Notes: generated by a model not told the origin, from the letters alone. Positions 7,708-16,635 are shown, numbered from the stretch's first letter. The stretch: DNA of 64,000 bases from Candidatus Raymondbacteria bacterium RIFOXYA2_FULL_49_16 (GCA_001789205.1 MFYT01000070.1:58169-122168), one strand, 5' to 3'. Made by a program: numbers and translations.

Positions 7708-8307
7708 TTATGGGTGGGACCGAATTACGCGGAGGGTTATTTTAAGCGAATGCCATGAGCGTTTTACCAGGGCGGTTAAATCCGTTTGGTATCCTGACAG
7801 CCGCCAGCGGATGGCAACGAGCCGCATGGTTCCCATGATCATGAGGCCAAGCTCTTTGCCGGATATGTCGTTGCGTACCTGTTTTTTCTTAACTCCCTGG
7901 GTCAGGATCGAACCGATAGTGGCCAGTGTTCCGTCCTGAATGGCAAGGGCCTTGGCCATGAGCTTTTTATTTTCCAGATAATGCTCTTCGGAAAGCATGA
8001 CTGTTGCCAATACCGGATTTTTGGCAAGTATGCCCATAGTGGAGACGTACATGGCCTCCAGCTTGTCGAGTGCTGGCATGGCGCTGTTGATAAACGCGGT
8101 CCGCATCTGCTTGTTGTCGGATTCCATACGGCACAGGATGGCATATACAATATCGGTTTTGTTTTTAAAGTGACGGTAGAGGGCGGGCTCTGTGATTTCA
8201 AGAGATTTAGCAAGCTCTTTTGTCGTAAGACCTTTGATCCCTTTTTTACGGACAATGGTAAAAGAAGCCTGGATAATTTCCTGTTGCCGTGGACTCAATG
8301 ATTTCAT
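7708..8307 (-). CDS. TetR/AcrR-family transcriptional regulator
   Basis: A 199-residue repressor. The N-terminal helix-turn-helix spans about residues 8-56 (RQQEIIQASFTIV, KGLTTKELAKSLEITEPALY, RHFKNKTDIVYAIL). The remaining helical domain would bind an unknown ligand and dimerise. It is the last gene of a minus-strand run behind the toxin-antitoxin pair (12 bp after vapC), so it may be co-expressed with them. The next downstream gene is convergent, so its target is not obvious from context. Confidence 0.9.
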   Translation of the reverse strand: MKSLSPRQQEIIQASFTIVRKKGIKGLTTKELAKSLEITEPALYRHFKNKTDIVYAILCRMESDNKQMRTAFINSAMPALDKLEAMYVSTMGILAKNPVLATVMLSEEHYLENKKLMAKALAIQDGTLATIGSILTQGVKKKQVRNDISGKELGLMIMGTMRLVAIRWRLSGYQTDLTALVKRSWHSLKITLRVIRSHP

Positions 8308-8318
8308 GGAATTACCCG

Positions 8319-8696
8319 CTACACTTGAAAACGTTTGAAATGCAGATCTTTGATGGCCTTGTAATGTTTGTTGTTTCCGGAAACCAGCGATTGGTTGTTT
8401 TCAATGGCTGTGGCGGCAATGAGCGCGTCATCCGCCGAGATTCCGTGGCTGAGGGCATATTCTTCAACATAGATTGACGCCCGATGGCCGATATTTTCCG
8501 AAAGAGGCAATACGGTAAAATCCATCTGTGTTAAGTAATCCTTGATAACGGCCTGCTGTTCCCTGTTGTTGGCCTTTTGCAGCAGTTCCATATAGGTTAT
8601 GATTGAAATAAAACGGTCTGTGTCGGCATCGACCATGGCGGCCGCCTTCTCATTACCGCGCTGTATCCAGATGAGGATGTCCGTATCAAATATCAT
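8319..8696 (-). CDS. vapC: PIN-domain toxin (VapC-like)
   Basis: A 125-residue PIN-domain ribonuclease. The acidic metal-binding residues are visible: D4 (IFDTDILIW), E37 (YMELLQ) and D89/D90 (SADDALIAATA), followed by the usual C-terminal HFKRF. Toxins of this family cleave tRNA or rRNA unless bound by their antitoxin. The gene overlaps the end of the antitoxin gene by 11 bp in the same operon, the standard arrangement. Confidence 0.9.
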   Translation of the reverse strand: MIFDTDILIWIQRGNEKAAAMVDADTDRFISIITYMELLQKANNREQQAVIKDYLTQMDFTVLPLSENIGHRASIYVEEYALSHGISADDALIAATAIENNQSLVSGNNKHYKAIKDLHFKRFQV

Positions 8697-8925
8697 TGTA
8701 TCGTCCTCTTCTCATTTGCGCAATAATTTTTTCGGGGGGTGCTTTTTCACCTTTCACCATGCCGAAAAGGGGGTGATTGCTGGACTTTAGGCTGTTCTTT
8801 TGCTTGCTGGGGATTATCTCTCCCTTGATTTTACCATGGTACAGGATGCTGACTCGTTCCCGGCGATTCAACGCGCGCAGCACATCGCGCATTTTATACC
8901 GCAAATCCAAAACCGATGCGTTCAT
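8686..8925 (-). CDS. Antitoxin, Phd/YefM-like
   Basis: A 79-residue protein that should neutralise the adjacent PIN toxin and repress the operon. Its N-terminal half (LDLRYKMRDVLRALNRRERV, then SILYHGKIKGEIIP) resembles the Phd/YefM fold; the C-terminal half is a basic, flexible toxin-binding tail. GGAGG lies 7 bp before the ATG at 8925. A long perfect palindrome sits directly upstream and is the likely operator. Confidence 0.8.
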   Translation of the reverse strand: MNASVLDLRYKMRDVLRALNRRERVSILYHGKIKGEIIPSKQKNSLKSSNHPLFGMVKGEKAPPEKIIAQMRRGRYNDI

Positions 8926-8937
8926 GATGCCTCCAAT

Positions 8938-8960
8938 AATGTATATATTAAATATACATT
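8938..8960. promoter_or_regulatory. Palindromic operator of the toxin-antitoxin operon
   Basis: Perfect 9-bp arms AATGTATAT and ATATACATT around a 5-bp centre, 12 bp upstream of the antitoxin start. AT-rich palindromes at this position are typical sites where antitoxin-toxin complexes autoregulate. It also contains possible -10 hexamers. Confidence 0.7.
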
Positions 8961-9013
8961 ATATTATTGCGTAACGCAAAGAATGCTGTGGGAGGGGATT
9001 GCATGGGTCTGAT

Positions 9014-9847
9014 TCAGATGTTCAGTTTAATCCCGGCGCCGCATGCTAAAAATCCTGGGCGTTCTGCTGCTTTGGTCATGAATCCGTCACCGCTGCAGTG
9101 GCAGGGGGCTATCTTTTCAGCATTAAAATCCGTAAGGGCTTGCATTGCGCGGTCCATGTTTTCAGGATTCGCGCTTGCCAGGTGAAGTCCCCCGAGAACC
9201 AGGTGTCTTTTTTCTTTTTCGCCAACAAGGGCAGCGATATGCGATAGTGTGTTTGCCACGCCCGCATGCGTACATCCTAGTATGACAGAGACGCCTTTGG
9301 CTGTTTTAATGAACAGTGCTTGTTCGTCGAGTATGTGGTCCGGTATAGTACCTTCAGGATCAAGAAAAAACCTGTTTTCCCAGCCTTCAACCGGCATGGG
9401 CCGGGGAATGGGGCCAGTGATCCAGAAATCTGGCAGAAGTTCCAAGGGAGCGGTTACCCATACTATGCGTTCCGGCACTTTTTCCAAATGTGTTTTCACT
9501 TCTTCAGGCATGCCAATGGATCGTGGTTGTGCGCCAGGAGCGATTGAATATCGGGTCGCAAGGGCCGAAGGATTAATGAAGATTTTTGCATTCGGGCATT
9601 GTTCCAATAAAAGACCAAGGCCGCCGGTGTGGTCATAATGCCCGTGGCTTATCACAATGGCTTCTACTTTCTCAAACAGAAGGCCAAGTGCACGCGCATT
9701 GTGCAATACGGTTGTTCCCTGGCCCGTGTCAAACAGTATGTGCTTTTTATCCGCCTGAATCAAAACAGAAAGTCCATGTTCTGTCTGAAGGCCGGGTTGC
9801 ATGGCGCGGTTATCGCAGATAATGGTGGCAATGCAGTGATCAATCAT
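9014..9847 (-). CDS. MBL-fold metallohydrolase
   Basis: A 277-residue metallo-beta-lactamase-fold hydrolase. The metal site is clear: SHGHYDHTGG (HxHxDH), a later conserved GCTHAG and a C-terminal CHCSG. The pattern resembles the group annotated as dihydropterin-ribofuranosylaminobenzene-phosphate synthase-like hydrolases common in anaerobes and methanogens; the substrate here is unknown. It is transcribed divergently from the sigma-54 activator across a 90-bp AT-rich gap. A similar association occurs near orange-protein gene clusters, so a link to that system is plausible. Confidence 0.85.
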   Translation of the reverse strand: MIDHCIATIICDNRAMQPGLQTEHGLSVLIQADKKHILFDTGQGTTVLHNARALGLLFEKVEAIVISHGHYDHTGGLGLLLEQCPNAKIFINPSALATRYSIAPGAQPRSIGMPEEVKTHLEKVPERIVWVTAPLELLPDFWITGPIPRPMPVEGWENRFFLDPEGTIPDHILDEQALFIKTAKGVSVILGCTHAGVANTLSHIAALVGEKEKRHLVLGGLHLASANPENMDRAMQALTDFNAEKIAPCHCSGDGFMTKAAERPGFLACGAGIKLNI

Positions 9848-9937
9848 ACCAGAAATATATGTTTAGATTAAAACTTGTAACTACATTTTTAATTTGTCAT
9901 GGTTGATACCTATTTGTGAGAATCATATTTTTATTCA

Positions 9938-11311
9938 ATGATTTCAGACCAGACCCAGATAATTCTTGAAAGCATCTCAGACGGCGTTTTTACGGTCGAC
10001 ATGGACTGGCGCGTCACCTTTTTCAACAGGGCCGCGGAAAAAATAACCGGCATTAAGCGAAAAGAGGCCCTTGGGCGGTTATGTTCCGAAGTATTCCGAT
10101 CCAGCATGTGCGAGGCTGCCTGTGCATTGAAGTCAACCATCAAGACAAACAAGCCCATCATCGGCAAGACCGCATACATTATTAACGCCAAGGGCGACCG
10201 GATTCCCATCAGTGTTTCAACTGCTGTTTTAGTAAATTCTCAGGGCCGTGTTATCGGCGGAGCAGAGACATTCCGCGATTTGAGCGAAGTGGAGTTGCTG
10301 CGCCGCGAACTCGAAGGCCGCTTCACTATTGGAGACCTTACCAGCCACAGCCCCCTCATGCAGAAGATATTCGAGATATTGCCCGCCATTGCCGCAAGCC
10401 CGAGCACTGTACTCATCCAAGGCGAAACCGGGACTGGCAAGGAGGTTGTGGCACGTACAATTCACGGGCTGAGTCCCCGGCAAAAGGGGCCGTTTATTGC
10501 CGTGAATTGCGGGGCATTGCCCGACACGCTCCTGGAATCCGAGCTTTTTGGATACAAGGCGGGCGCTTTTACCGGCGCCAACAGCGATAAGCCGGGGAGA
10601 TTTGCCCTTGCAAAAGGGGGTACGCTTTTTCTCGATGAAATCGGCGAGATAAGCCAGGCATTGCAGGTGCGTTTGCTGCGCGTTCTTCAGGACCGTATTT
10701 ATGAGCCGTTGGGATCAACCCGTTCCGAAACAGCTGATGTCAGGGTAATAACCGCCACCAATAAAGACCTGGCTGAACAGGTCCGCACCGGAGTCTTCCG
10801 CGAAGATTTGTATTATCGAGTGAATGTCGTGAGAGTGGAACTGCCGCCATTGCGCAGAAGAAAAGAGGACATTCCCGTTCTTGCGGACCAGTTCATCGCC
10901 CGTTTCAACCGCCTCCAGCAGAAAACCATTCCCGGAATATCCACGGAAGCGCTTTCGCTGCTCATGGCCCACGATTGGCCGGGCAATGTGCGCGAACTTG
11001 AGAATGTCATTGAGCGTTCTTTTATCATGTGCGCTGAAGGCGTTATTGACGTGCGCCATCTGCCCGCTGAACTCACCTCCCGTTCTTCCCTGGGACCAGT
11101 CTCGCCCACGGCACGGTCTGCCCAGGAAATGTTCAATGTCCAGTTGATCCGCGCCGCGCTTGAAAGAAATAAAAACAACCGGTGCGCCGCGGCAAAGGAG
11201 CTGGGCATGCACAAGACCACGCTTTTCAGAAAAATGAGGAAGCTGGGCATTGCGGTTACGGGAAAAGACGGCCGTTCGTTCCGCACCGGAAAACTGACAC
11301 CAGGCAAGTAG
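9938..11311 (+). CDS. PAS-domain sigma-54-dependent transcriptional activator
   Basis: A 457-residue enhancer-binding protein. A PAS domain covers about residues 8-125 and carries three cysteines (C49, C58, C62) in LCSEVFRSSMCEAACAL, which suggests a redox or metal-linked sensor. The AAA+ domain has Walker A GETGTGKE (162-169), the sigma-54 contact loop GAFTGA (209-214) and Walker B LFLDEIGE. A Fis-type helix-turn-helix closes the protein (CAAAKELGMHKTTLFRKMRK). Activators with this Cys-rich PAS are known to control orange-protein operons in Desulfovibrio. A perfect sigma-54 promoter lies 2.1 kb downstream, before psd. Confidence 0.95.
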   Translation: MISDQTQIILESISDGVFTVDMDWRVTFFNRAAEKITGIKRKEALGRLCSEVFRSSMCEAACALKSTIKTNKPIIGKTAYIINAKGDRIPISVSTAVLVNSQGRVIGGAETFRDLSEVELLRRELEGRFTIGDLTSHSPLMQKIFEILPAIAASPSTVLIQGETGTGKEVVARTIHGLSPRQKGPFIAVNCGALPDTLLESELFGYKAGAFTGANSDKPGRFALAKGGTLFLDEIGEISQALQVRLLRVLQDRIYEPLGSTRSETADVRVITATNKDLAEQVRTGVFREDLYYRVNVVRVELPPLRRRKEDIPVLADQFIARFNRLQQKTIPGISTEALSLLMAHDWPGNVRELENVIERSFIMCAEGVIDVRHLPAELTSRSSLGPVSPTARSAQEMFNVQLIRAALERNKNNRCAAAKELGMHKTTLFRKMRKLGIAVTGKDGRSFRTGKLTPGK

Positions 11312-11314
11312 TTT

Positions 11315-11344
11315 TTGACTTTTTAAGCATCAATATTCTATATC
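11315..11344 (+). promoter_or_regulatory. Possible promoter of catalase
   Basis: TTGACT (11315-11320) is followed 18 bp later by TATATC (11339-11344), with a second TATAAT at 11348-11353 that is too far from the -35 to pair with it. A housekeeping promoter here is plausible but weak. Confidence 0.35.
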
Positions 11345-11383
11345 CCTTATAATACCTTTAATGATGAAGGGAAGGAACTATTC

Positions 11384-12838
11384 ATGGCTGAAAAGAAAAA
11401 ATTGACGCACAGGTCGGGCGCGCCGGTTGCCGATAATCAGAATGTAATGACTGCGGGAAAAAAAGGACCCATGCTTTTGCAAGATACATGGTTTTTGGAA
11501 AAGCTGGCTCATTTTGACCGCGAAGTCATTCCAGAGCGGCGCATGCACGCCAAGGGATCGGGCGCGTATGGTTTTTTTACTGTAACGCACGATATTTCCA
11601 AATACACAAAAGCGAAGATTTTCTCGAAAGCAGGCAAGAAAACGGATCTTTTTACCCGGTTTTCCACGGTCGCGGGCGAACGCGGCGCTGCTGATGCCGA
11701 GCGCGATATTCGCGGCGTTGCGATTAAATTTTACACAGAAGAAGGCAATTGGGACCTGGTGGGTAACAACACGCCCGTGTTTTTTCTCAAAGACCCCCTC
11801 AAATTCCCGGACTTGAATCATGCAGTTAAACGCGATCCCAGAACGAATATGCGCAGCGCAAAAAACAACTGGGATTTCTGGACATCGCTCCCGGAAGCGC
11901 TTCATCAGGTCACCATTACCATGAGCGACCGCGGTATTCCTTTGTCATACCGGTACATGAACGCGTATGGCAGCCATACATACAGTATGATATCAGCCCA
12001 AAATGAACGTTTTTGGGTCAAATTCCATTTCAAGACCCAGCAGGGCATCAAGAACCTGACAGACCAGGAAGCAGAGGCCGTTATTGCCAAGGACCGCGAA
12101 AGCCACCAGCGCGACCTGTACGAGAGCATCGAGAAAAAGGACTTTCCCAAATGGACCCTGTTTATTCAGGTTGTTCCGGAAAAGGACGCCTCCAAATTCC
12201 CCTTCAACCCGTTCGACCTTACCAAGGTGTGGCCGCACAAGGACTATCCGCTTGTTGAAGTGGGTGTCATGGAACTCAGCCGCAATCCGGAGAATTACTT
12301 TGCCGAGGTCGAACAGTCAGCGTTTAACCCGGCCAACATCGTTCCGGGCATTGGGTTCTCGCCCGATAAGATGCTTCAGGGCAGGCTCTTTTCCTATGGT
12401 GATGCGCAGCGTTATCGCCTGGGCGTGAACCACCAGCAGATCCCGGTCAATGCGCCTCGTTGTCCGTTCCACAGCTTCCACCGGGACGGCGCCATGAGGG
12501 TCGACGGTAACTTCGGCAGCACCCTCGGCTACGAGCCGAACAGCTACAGTGAATGGCAGGAGCAGCCTGATTTCAAGGAACCGCCGTTGAGCATTGAAGG
12601 TGCGGCAGACCATTGGAACCACCGGGACGACGACGACTATTATTCACAGCCGCGCGCTCTGTTCAATCAGATGGGTCCTGCGCAGAAAAAGGTGCTGTTC
12701 GAGAACACGGCGCGGGCAATGGGCGACGCCCCGCGCGAGGTCAAAATACGGCATATCGGCAACTGTGCAAAGGCAGACCCCGCCTATGGCAAGGGAGTCG
12801 CGGACGCGCTTGGCATACCCATGAGTGAAGTCAAGTAG
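11384..12838 (+). CDS. katA: Monofunctional heme catalase (small-subunit clade)
   Basis: A 484-residue cytoplasmic catalase converting hydrogen peroxide to water and oxygen. The distal histidine H55 is in [12 protein letters not shown], the distal asparagine N128 is in [11 protein letters not shown], and the heme-ligating tyrosine is in [14 protein letters not shown]. Length and lack of a C-terminal flavodoxin-like domain fit the small-subunit, NADPH-binding clade. AAGGAAC precedes the ATG. It follows the sigma-54 activator by 72 bp and overlaps the DUF454 gene at its end. In an otherwise anaerobic gene set it indicates defence against oxygen exposure. Confidence 0.97.
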   Translation: MAEKKKLTHRSGAPVADNQNVMTAGKKGPMLLQDTWFLEKLAHFDREVIPERRMHAKGSGAYGFFTVTHDISKYTKAKIFSKAGKKTDLFTRFSTVAGERGAADAERDIRGVAIKFYTEEGNWDLVGNNTPVFFLKDPLKFPDLNHAVKRDPRTNMRSAKNNWDFWTSLPEALHQVTITMSDRGIPLSYRYMNAYGSHTYSMISAQNERFWVKFHFKTQQGIKNLTDQEAEAVIAKDRESHQRDLYESIEKKDFPKWTLFIQVVPEKDASKFPFNPFDLTKVWPHKDYPLVEVGVMELSRNPENYFAEVEQSAFNPANIVPGIGFSPDKMLQGRLFSYGDAQRYRLGVNHQQIPVNAPRCPFHSFHRDGAMRVDGNFGSTLGYEPNSYSEWQEQPDFKEPPLSIEGAADHWNHRDDDDYYSQPRALFNQMGPAQKKVLFENTARAMGDAPREVKIRHIGNCAKADPAYGKGVADALGIPMSEVK

Positions 12839-13247
12839 GAAAAGCATTGTGAGGCTGGTCGGAAAACATCTGTTTTTCCTGGCAGGCTTATTGTTTTTTG
12901 CGCTGGGGGTGATTGGGGTTTTTATCCCGTTGCTCCCTACAACGCCGTTCCTTTTGTTGGCGGCCGCGTGTTTTTTCCGCAGTTCAGCCAGACTCTACCA
13001 TTGGATCATGCACCACAGAGTTTTTGGCAGCCATATATCTGGTTACAGGCAATTTCATGCGATTTCAAAAAAGGCGAAGATTCTCTCCCTTGTTATGCTC
13101 TGGTCGGTCATTGTTTCCTCCGCTTTCATTTTCACCACATTAGTATGGATCCGGGTGTCCCTGCTTGTGATAGCCGTCAGTGTCACCATTTACCTGCTCC
13201 ATCTGCGGACACTTACACAAGAGATGATTGATCAGAGTGAGCCCTGA
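12825..13247 (+). CDS. DUF454 (YbaN-like) inner-membrane protein
   Basis: A 140-residue protein of the DUF454 family. The diagnostic stretch [15 protein letters not shown], then [19 protein letters not shown], is present, with about three to four membrane helices. The ATG at 12825 overlaps the last 14 bp of the catalase gene; an internal GTG at 12849 is the alternative start. The function of this family is not established. It is likely co-transcribed with catalase. Confidence 0.85.
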   Translation: MKSSRKSIVRLVGKHLFFLAGLLFFALGVIGVFIPLLPTTPFLLLAAACFFRSSARLYHWIMHHRVFGSHISGYRQFHAISKKAKILSLVMLWSVIVSSAFIFTTLVWIRVSLLVIAVSVTIYLLHLRTLTQEMIDQSEP

Positions 13248-13291
13248 CCTTCATGTATCCATTATGGAATTCTTCAGGCCAGGTATTTCAA

Positions 13292-13311
13292 TGGTAGCAA
13301 ACCTGCAACCA
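13292..13311. promoter_or_regulatory. Possible activator site upstream of the sigma-54 promoter
   Basis: An interrupted inverted repeat TGGTAGC-N6-GCAACCA (one mismatch) lies about 100 bp before the -24 element, the usual distance for an enhancer-binding site. This is positional inference. Confidence 0.35.
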
Positions 13312-13409
13312 TAAAACGCACTTCTTTTTCCAAAGCTATTTTTATAGTCTATTCTATTCTTATTATCCACAATATATTACCTGAATAAATAGTGTCTATG
13401 TATAATATG

Positions 13410-13425
13410 TGGCACTGTTCTTGCA
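13410..13425 (+). promoter_or_regulatory. Sigma-54 (-24/-12) promoter of the psd operon
   Basis: TGGCAC (13410-13415), five bases, then TTGCA (13421-13425) keeps the invariant GG-N10-GC spacing and matches the sigma-54 consensus almost completely. Transcription should begin near 13436, downstream of the GTG at 13409, so the psd start must be the later TTG at 13469. Confidence 0.85.
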
Positions 13426-13468
13426 ATATATAGCAAATGCTCTCTGGTTTCATGAAAAGGATTGTGTT

Positions 13469-14122
13469 TTGAAAATCAACAAGCATGGCTTTGGGATCAT
13501 TGCGATAGAGTTATTGCTATTGGTCATTTCTTGTTTTGCCATCTCAGTTTTTAGTGTGGCCGCAACAGCGGCCTGTATCTTGTTCTTTGTTTTATTTGTT
13601 TTCACAGTGTACTTCTTCAGGGACCCGGAAAGGCGCATTCCCGATGGCAAAGGCATTATTGTTTCTCCTGCCGATGGCAGGGTCGTGGAAATCGTACAGG
13701 AACGGGAAGACCAATTTTGTGACAAAGAGATGGTACGGATATCGATTTTTCTCAACATTTTTAATGTCCATGTAAACCGTATGCCGGTTGCGGGAAGCGT
13801 ACGGTTTATTCGGCGTGTTCAGGGAAGGTTTTTCCACGCTGCTTCGCACAAGGCATCGCTCGATAATGAGCAGACAATGGTAGGCATAGAGACCGGGGAG
13901 GGCGTAAAAATCCTGGTTAAACAGATCGCCGGTTTTATTGCGCGCAGGATTGTGTGTTACGCGAAGATCAACGACGGATTTTCAATTGGCCAGCGATTTG
14001 GCATAATCAAATTCGGGTCACGTACCGATATTTTTGTTCCCGTGCATACCCGGTTGAATGTTGTTGTCGGGGACAAAGTCCATGGCGGGACCACGATTCT
14101 CGGAACGTACGAGCAGCTATGA
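13469..14122 (+). CDS. psd: Phosphatidylserine decarboxylase, archaeal-type short form
   Basis: A proenzyme of about 217 residues that makes phosphatidylethanolamine. An N-terminal hydrophobic hairpin (about residues 8-50) anchors it. Family motifs follow: YFFRDPERRIP, ISIFLNIFNVHVNRMPVAG and the self-processing site FGSR, whose serine becomes the pyruvoyl group in short, archaeal-type Psd. The start is a TTG at 13469, preceded by AAAAGGA; the upstream GTG at 13409 lies within the sigma-54 promoter and would not be transcribed. The stop overlaps the next gene by ATGA. Sigma-54 control of a psd gene is unusual. Confidence 0.88.
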   Translation: MKINKHGFGIIAIELLLLVISCFAISVFSVAATAACILFFVLFVFTVYFFRDPERRIPDGKGIIVSPADGRVVEIVQEREDQFCDKEMVRISIFLNIFNVHVNRMPVAGSVRFIRRVQGRFFHAASHKASLDNEQTMVGIETGEGVKILVKQIAGFIARRIVCYAKINDGFSIGQRFGIIKFGSRTDIFVPVHTRLNVVVGDKVHGGTTILGTYEQL

Positions 14123-15024
14123 AAAGCTTCATTGATTGTATTCCCTGCTTCATAGACCAGACACTCGGTAGTGTTCGAAGTATCACTGATGACACGGTCC
14201 TTCACGAAAAGATTCTCAAAAAAGTATTAAGGGTTGTGTCAGATTTGGATATGGGCGATTCTCCGCCGGCCATGGGGCAAAAAATCCACCGTATTATCAG
14301 GGAAATGACGGGTAATGCGGATCCCTACCAGAGCAATAAAGAGCGCTATAATCGTTTTGCTGAATCGCTTATGCCAATGCTGAAGAAAAAGATTGATGGC
14401 AGGGGCGATGCATTTGAAAACGGCCTGAGAATGGCCATTGCGGGCAATATCATTGATTTTGGGAAAAACCACGCGCTTACGGAGGATGATGTTTTAAAAG
14501 TGATTAACCAATGTTTTAGCGTTTTAATCGACATGGACGCAGTGGCCAGCCTGAAAGAAGAGGTGTTGTGCGCAAAGACGATTCTGTATCTGGGCGACAA
14601 TGCAGGTGAGATTGTCTTTGACCGGTTTTTTATTGAACAGCTGCCTGTGGAGAAGATCACGTATGTTGTGCGCGGCCGTCCCATAATCAATGATGTAACC
14701 AAAGTTGATGCCGAGGAAGTCAACATGAATCAGCTTGTGAGGGTTGCTGACAATGGTTCCGACGCTCCGGGGACAATCCTCTCTGATTGTTCACCTGGGT
14801 TTGTTGAAAGGTTTCACCAGGCCGATCTTATCATTTCAAAGGGCCAGGGTAACTATGAGACGCTGAGTGGAATGGATAACAATATCTATTTTCTGCTCCA
14901 GGCAAAATGTCCTGTCATTGCGCGCGATATCGGATGCGAAATTGGCGCATATATAGTAAGAAAAAATGCCATTTCGAGAATCATAGAAGGTAATCCCAAA
15001 CAAGGGGCTGCTAATACCAAATGA
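14119..15024 (+). CDS. DUF89 (ARMT1-like) metal-dependent phosphatase
   Basis: A 301-residue protein of the DUF89 family, members of which are metal-dependent damage-control phosphatases acting on sugar or metabolite phosphates. It has the N-terminal cysteines of the anaerobe subgroup (FIDCIPCFIDQTL), the core LYLGDNAGEIVFDRF with metal-binding Asp/Asn, VRGRPIINDVTKVDA, and LIISKGQGNYETL. It overlaps psd by 4 bp and the exporter gene by 4 bp, so all three are translated as one operon. The substrate is unknown. Confidence 0.9.
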   Translation: MKSFIDCIPCFIDQTLGSVRSITDDTVLHEKILKKVLRVVSDLDMGDSPPAMGQKIHRIIREMTGNADPYQSNKERYNRFAESLMPMLKKKIDGRGDAFENGLRMAIAGNIIDFGKNHALTEDDVLKVINQCFSVLIDMDAVASLKEEVLCAKTILYLGDNAGEIVFDRFFIEQLPVEKITYVVRGRPIINDVTKVDAEEVNMNQLVRVADNGSDAPGTILSDCSPGFVERFHQADLIISKGQGNYETLSGMDNNIYFLLQAKCPVIARDIGCEIGAYIVRKNAISRIIEGNPKQGAANTK

Positions 15025-16037
15025 TTCACGTTTTCAAGCATGCGGTGATGATCACCGGTTTCGTATTCGTGATGATGCTTTTAATCGAATATGTAAATGT
15101 GCTGTCTAGCGGAACATGGCAAAAGCATCTTTCGGGAAATCGTTGGGGACAATACCTGCTTACGGCATTTCTGGGCGCAACACCAGGTTGCTTAGGCGCA
15201 TTTGCAGTGGTTGCCATGTATTCACACCGCACAGTAAGCCTGGGCGCGGTAGTTGCGGCCATGGTGGCCACGGCCGGGGATGAGTCATTTGTCATGTTTG
15301 CCATAATCCCCAAGCAGGCTTTGCTTATTCATGGCATGCTTTTTGTGCTGGGCGTTGTGGCCGGTGGATTGACGGATTTGATATTTGGAAGACGCTTGAC
15401 AGCCAAACCGTGTGCAGAAGGTTTTATTATCCATGAGGATGCAGGATATGATGTCTTGTCGTGCCACCGGGTGCTCGACCAGTGGAGGAACTGCATTCCT
15501 TCCAGAGGCATTCTTTCTGTTTCCCTTTTTCTTTTTATTGCCGCATTAGTTACGGGACAAATCGGGCCAGTGCAATGGGGCTGGATGAAAATTACGATGC
15601 TGTTGATATCGTGCGGCGCAATATTCATGGTATGCACGGTGCCGGACCATTTTTTGGAAGAACATCTGTGGCGACATGTCGCAAGAAAACATGTTCCCAG
15701 TATTTTTTTGTGGACCTTTGGGGCGTTAATTGCGATGCATTTTTTTGCGGATTACCTCCATTTGCAGCAGGCCATCAGGGAAAGTACATGGGCTGTTTTG
15801 TTGATCGCCTGCCTTGTCGGTTTGATTCCTGAATCCGGACCGCATCTTATTTTTATCACTTTATATGCAAATGGCGCTATTCCGGGAAGTGTTCTTCTTG
15901 CGAGTTCAATTGTACAGGACGGCCATGGTATGCTGCCCATGCTTGCGCATTCCCGCCGCGCCTTTTTCGGGATTAAAGGGGTCAATTTCGTGGTTGGAAT
16001 GCTTTGCGGAGCAGCAGGCATTGCAATGGGATTGTAG
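15021..16037 (+). CDS. Putative 10-TM heavy-metal exporter (ArsP-like)
   Basis: A 338-residue polytopic membrane protein. Helices recur throughout, and two internally related halves carry the family motif: AFLGATPGCLGAFAVV with GDESFVM in the first half, and GLIPESGPHLIFITL with VQDGHGMLPML in the second. This matches the group annotated as putative 10TM heavy-metal exporter/manganese transporter. It has a His/Asp-rich cytoplasmic loop. It is the third gene of the psd operon. Its 3' end abuts a truncated foreign gene, so the last few residues may have been altered by the rearrangement. Confidence 0.8.
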   Translation: MIHVFKHAVMITGFVFVMMLLIEYVNVLSSGTWQKHLSGNRWGQYLLTAFLGATPGCLGAFAVVAMYSHRTVSLGAVVAAMVATAGDESFVMFAIIPKQALLIHGMLFVLGVVAGGLTDLIFGRRLTAKPCAEGFIIHEDAGYDVLSCHRVLDQWRNCIPSRGILSVSLFLFIAALVTGQIGPVQWGWMKITMLLISCGAIFMVCTVPDHFLEEHLWRHVARKHVPSIFLWTFGALIAMHFFADYLHLQQAIRESTWAVLLIACLVGLIPESGPHLIFITLYANGAIPGSVLLASSIVQDGHGMLPMLAHSRRAFFGIKGVNFVVGMLCGAAGIAMGL

Positions 16038-16618
16038 AGATCGCAACAAAAGCCCTGGGCGGGCATAATGACCTGATGGCTGGTGCCATGGCCGGGTCAA
16101 AGGAGCATTATGACAAGCTTTGGTTTACCCGGCAGGCAATAGGGACCACTCTTGACGCATATTCCGGGTCTCTTCTGGAGCGGGGACTTAAAACCTTTGA
16201 GATGCGTGCGGAAAAAATGGCCGCAAACGCTTTGGTTATCGCGAAACATCTGAACGAACACCCGAAAGTTAAAAATGTGCGTTATCCCGGCCTTTCAGGA
16301 GATCCTGGATACAAAGTGGCCTGCAAGCAAATGCATAATGGCTTTGGCGGGATTTTAAGCTTTGATGTGGGTGACAATATAGACCACGCAAAGAAATTCA
16401 TTGAAAACCTGAAAATGATCTATCATGCGGTAAGCCTTGGAGCAACCGAGTCGTTGATCTGCATACCGTATTTGACGACCATGCTTTATATGCCGCCTGA
16501 AAGACGCACTGGTTATGGCGTAAACATGCATACGGTTAGATTATCAACGGGAATTGAAAAAACAGAGTGTTTGATAGCAGATTTAAAACAGGCATTGTTT
16601 TTGGCAATGGCAGGGTAA
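16033..16618 (+). pseudogene. 5'-truncated Cys/Met-metabolism PLP enzyme (gamma-lyase/synthase)
   Basis: From about 16033 the plus strand encodes the C-terminal half of a cystathionine gamma-synthase/methionine gamma-lyase-type enzyme. It begins at the PLP-lysine block (IATKALGGHNDLMAG) and runs through GTTLDAYSGSLLERGLKTFE, the SLGATESLICIP block and VRLSTGIE to the natural stop. The first half of the enzyme, about 200 residues including most of the cofactor pocket, is absent. The fragment starts exactly where the exporter gene ends, so a deletion has joined the two. An ATG at 16004 keeps the frame open, but a functional enzyme is not expected. Confidence 0.85.
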
Positions 16619-16635
16619 CCTGTAAGAAGGTGATT

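Noticed and set aside
13409..13468. GTG at 13409 as psd start (longer 237-residue frame)
   Set aside because: It lies within the -24/-12 promoter, so it would not be transcribed; TTG 13469 has a Shine-Dalgarno and gives the standard length.
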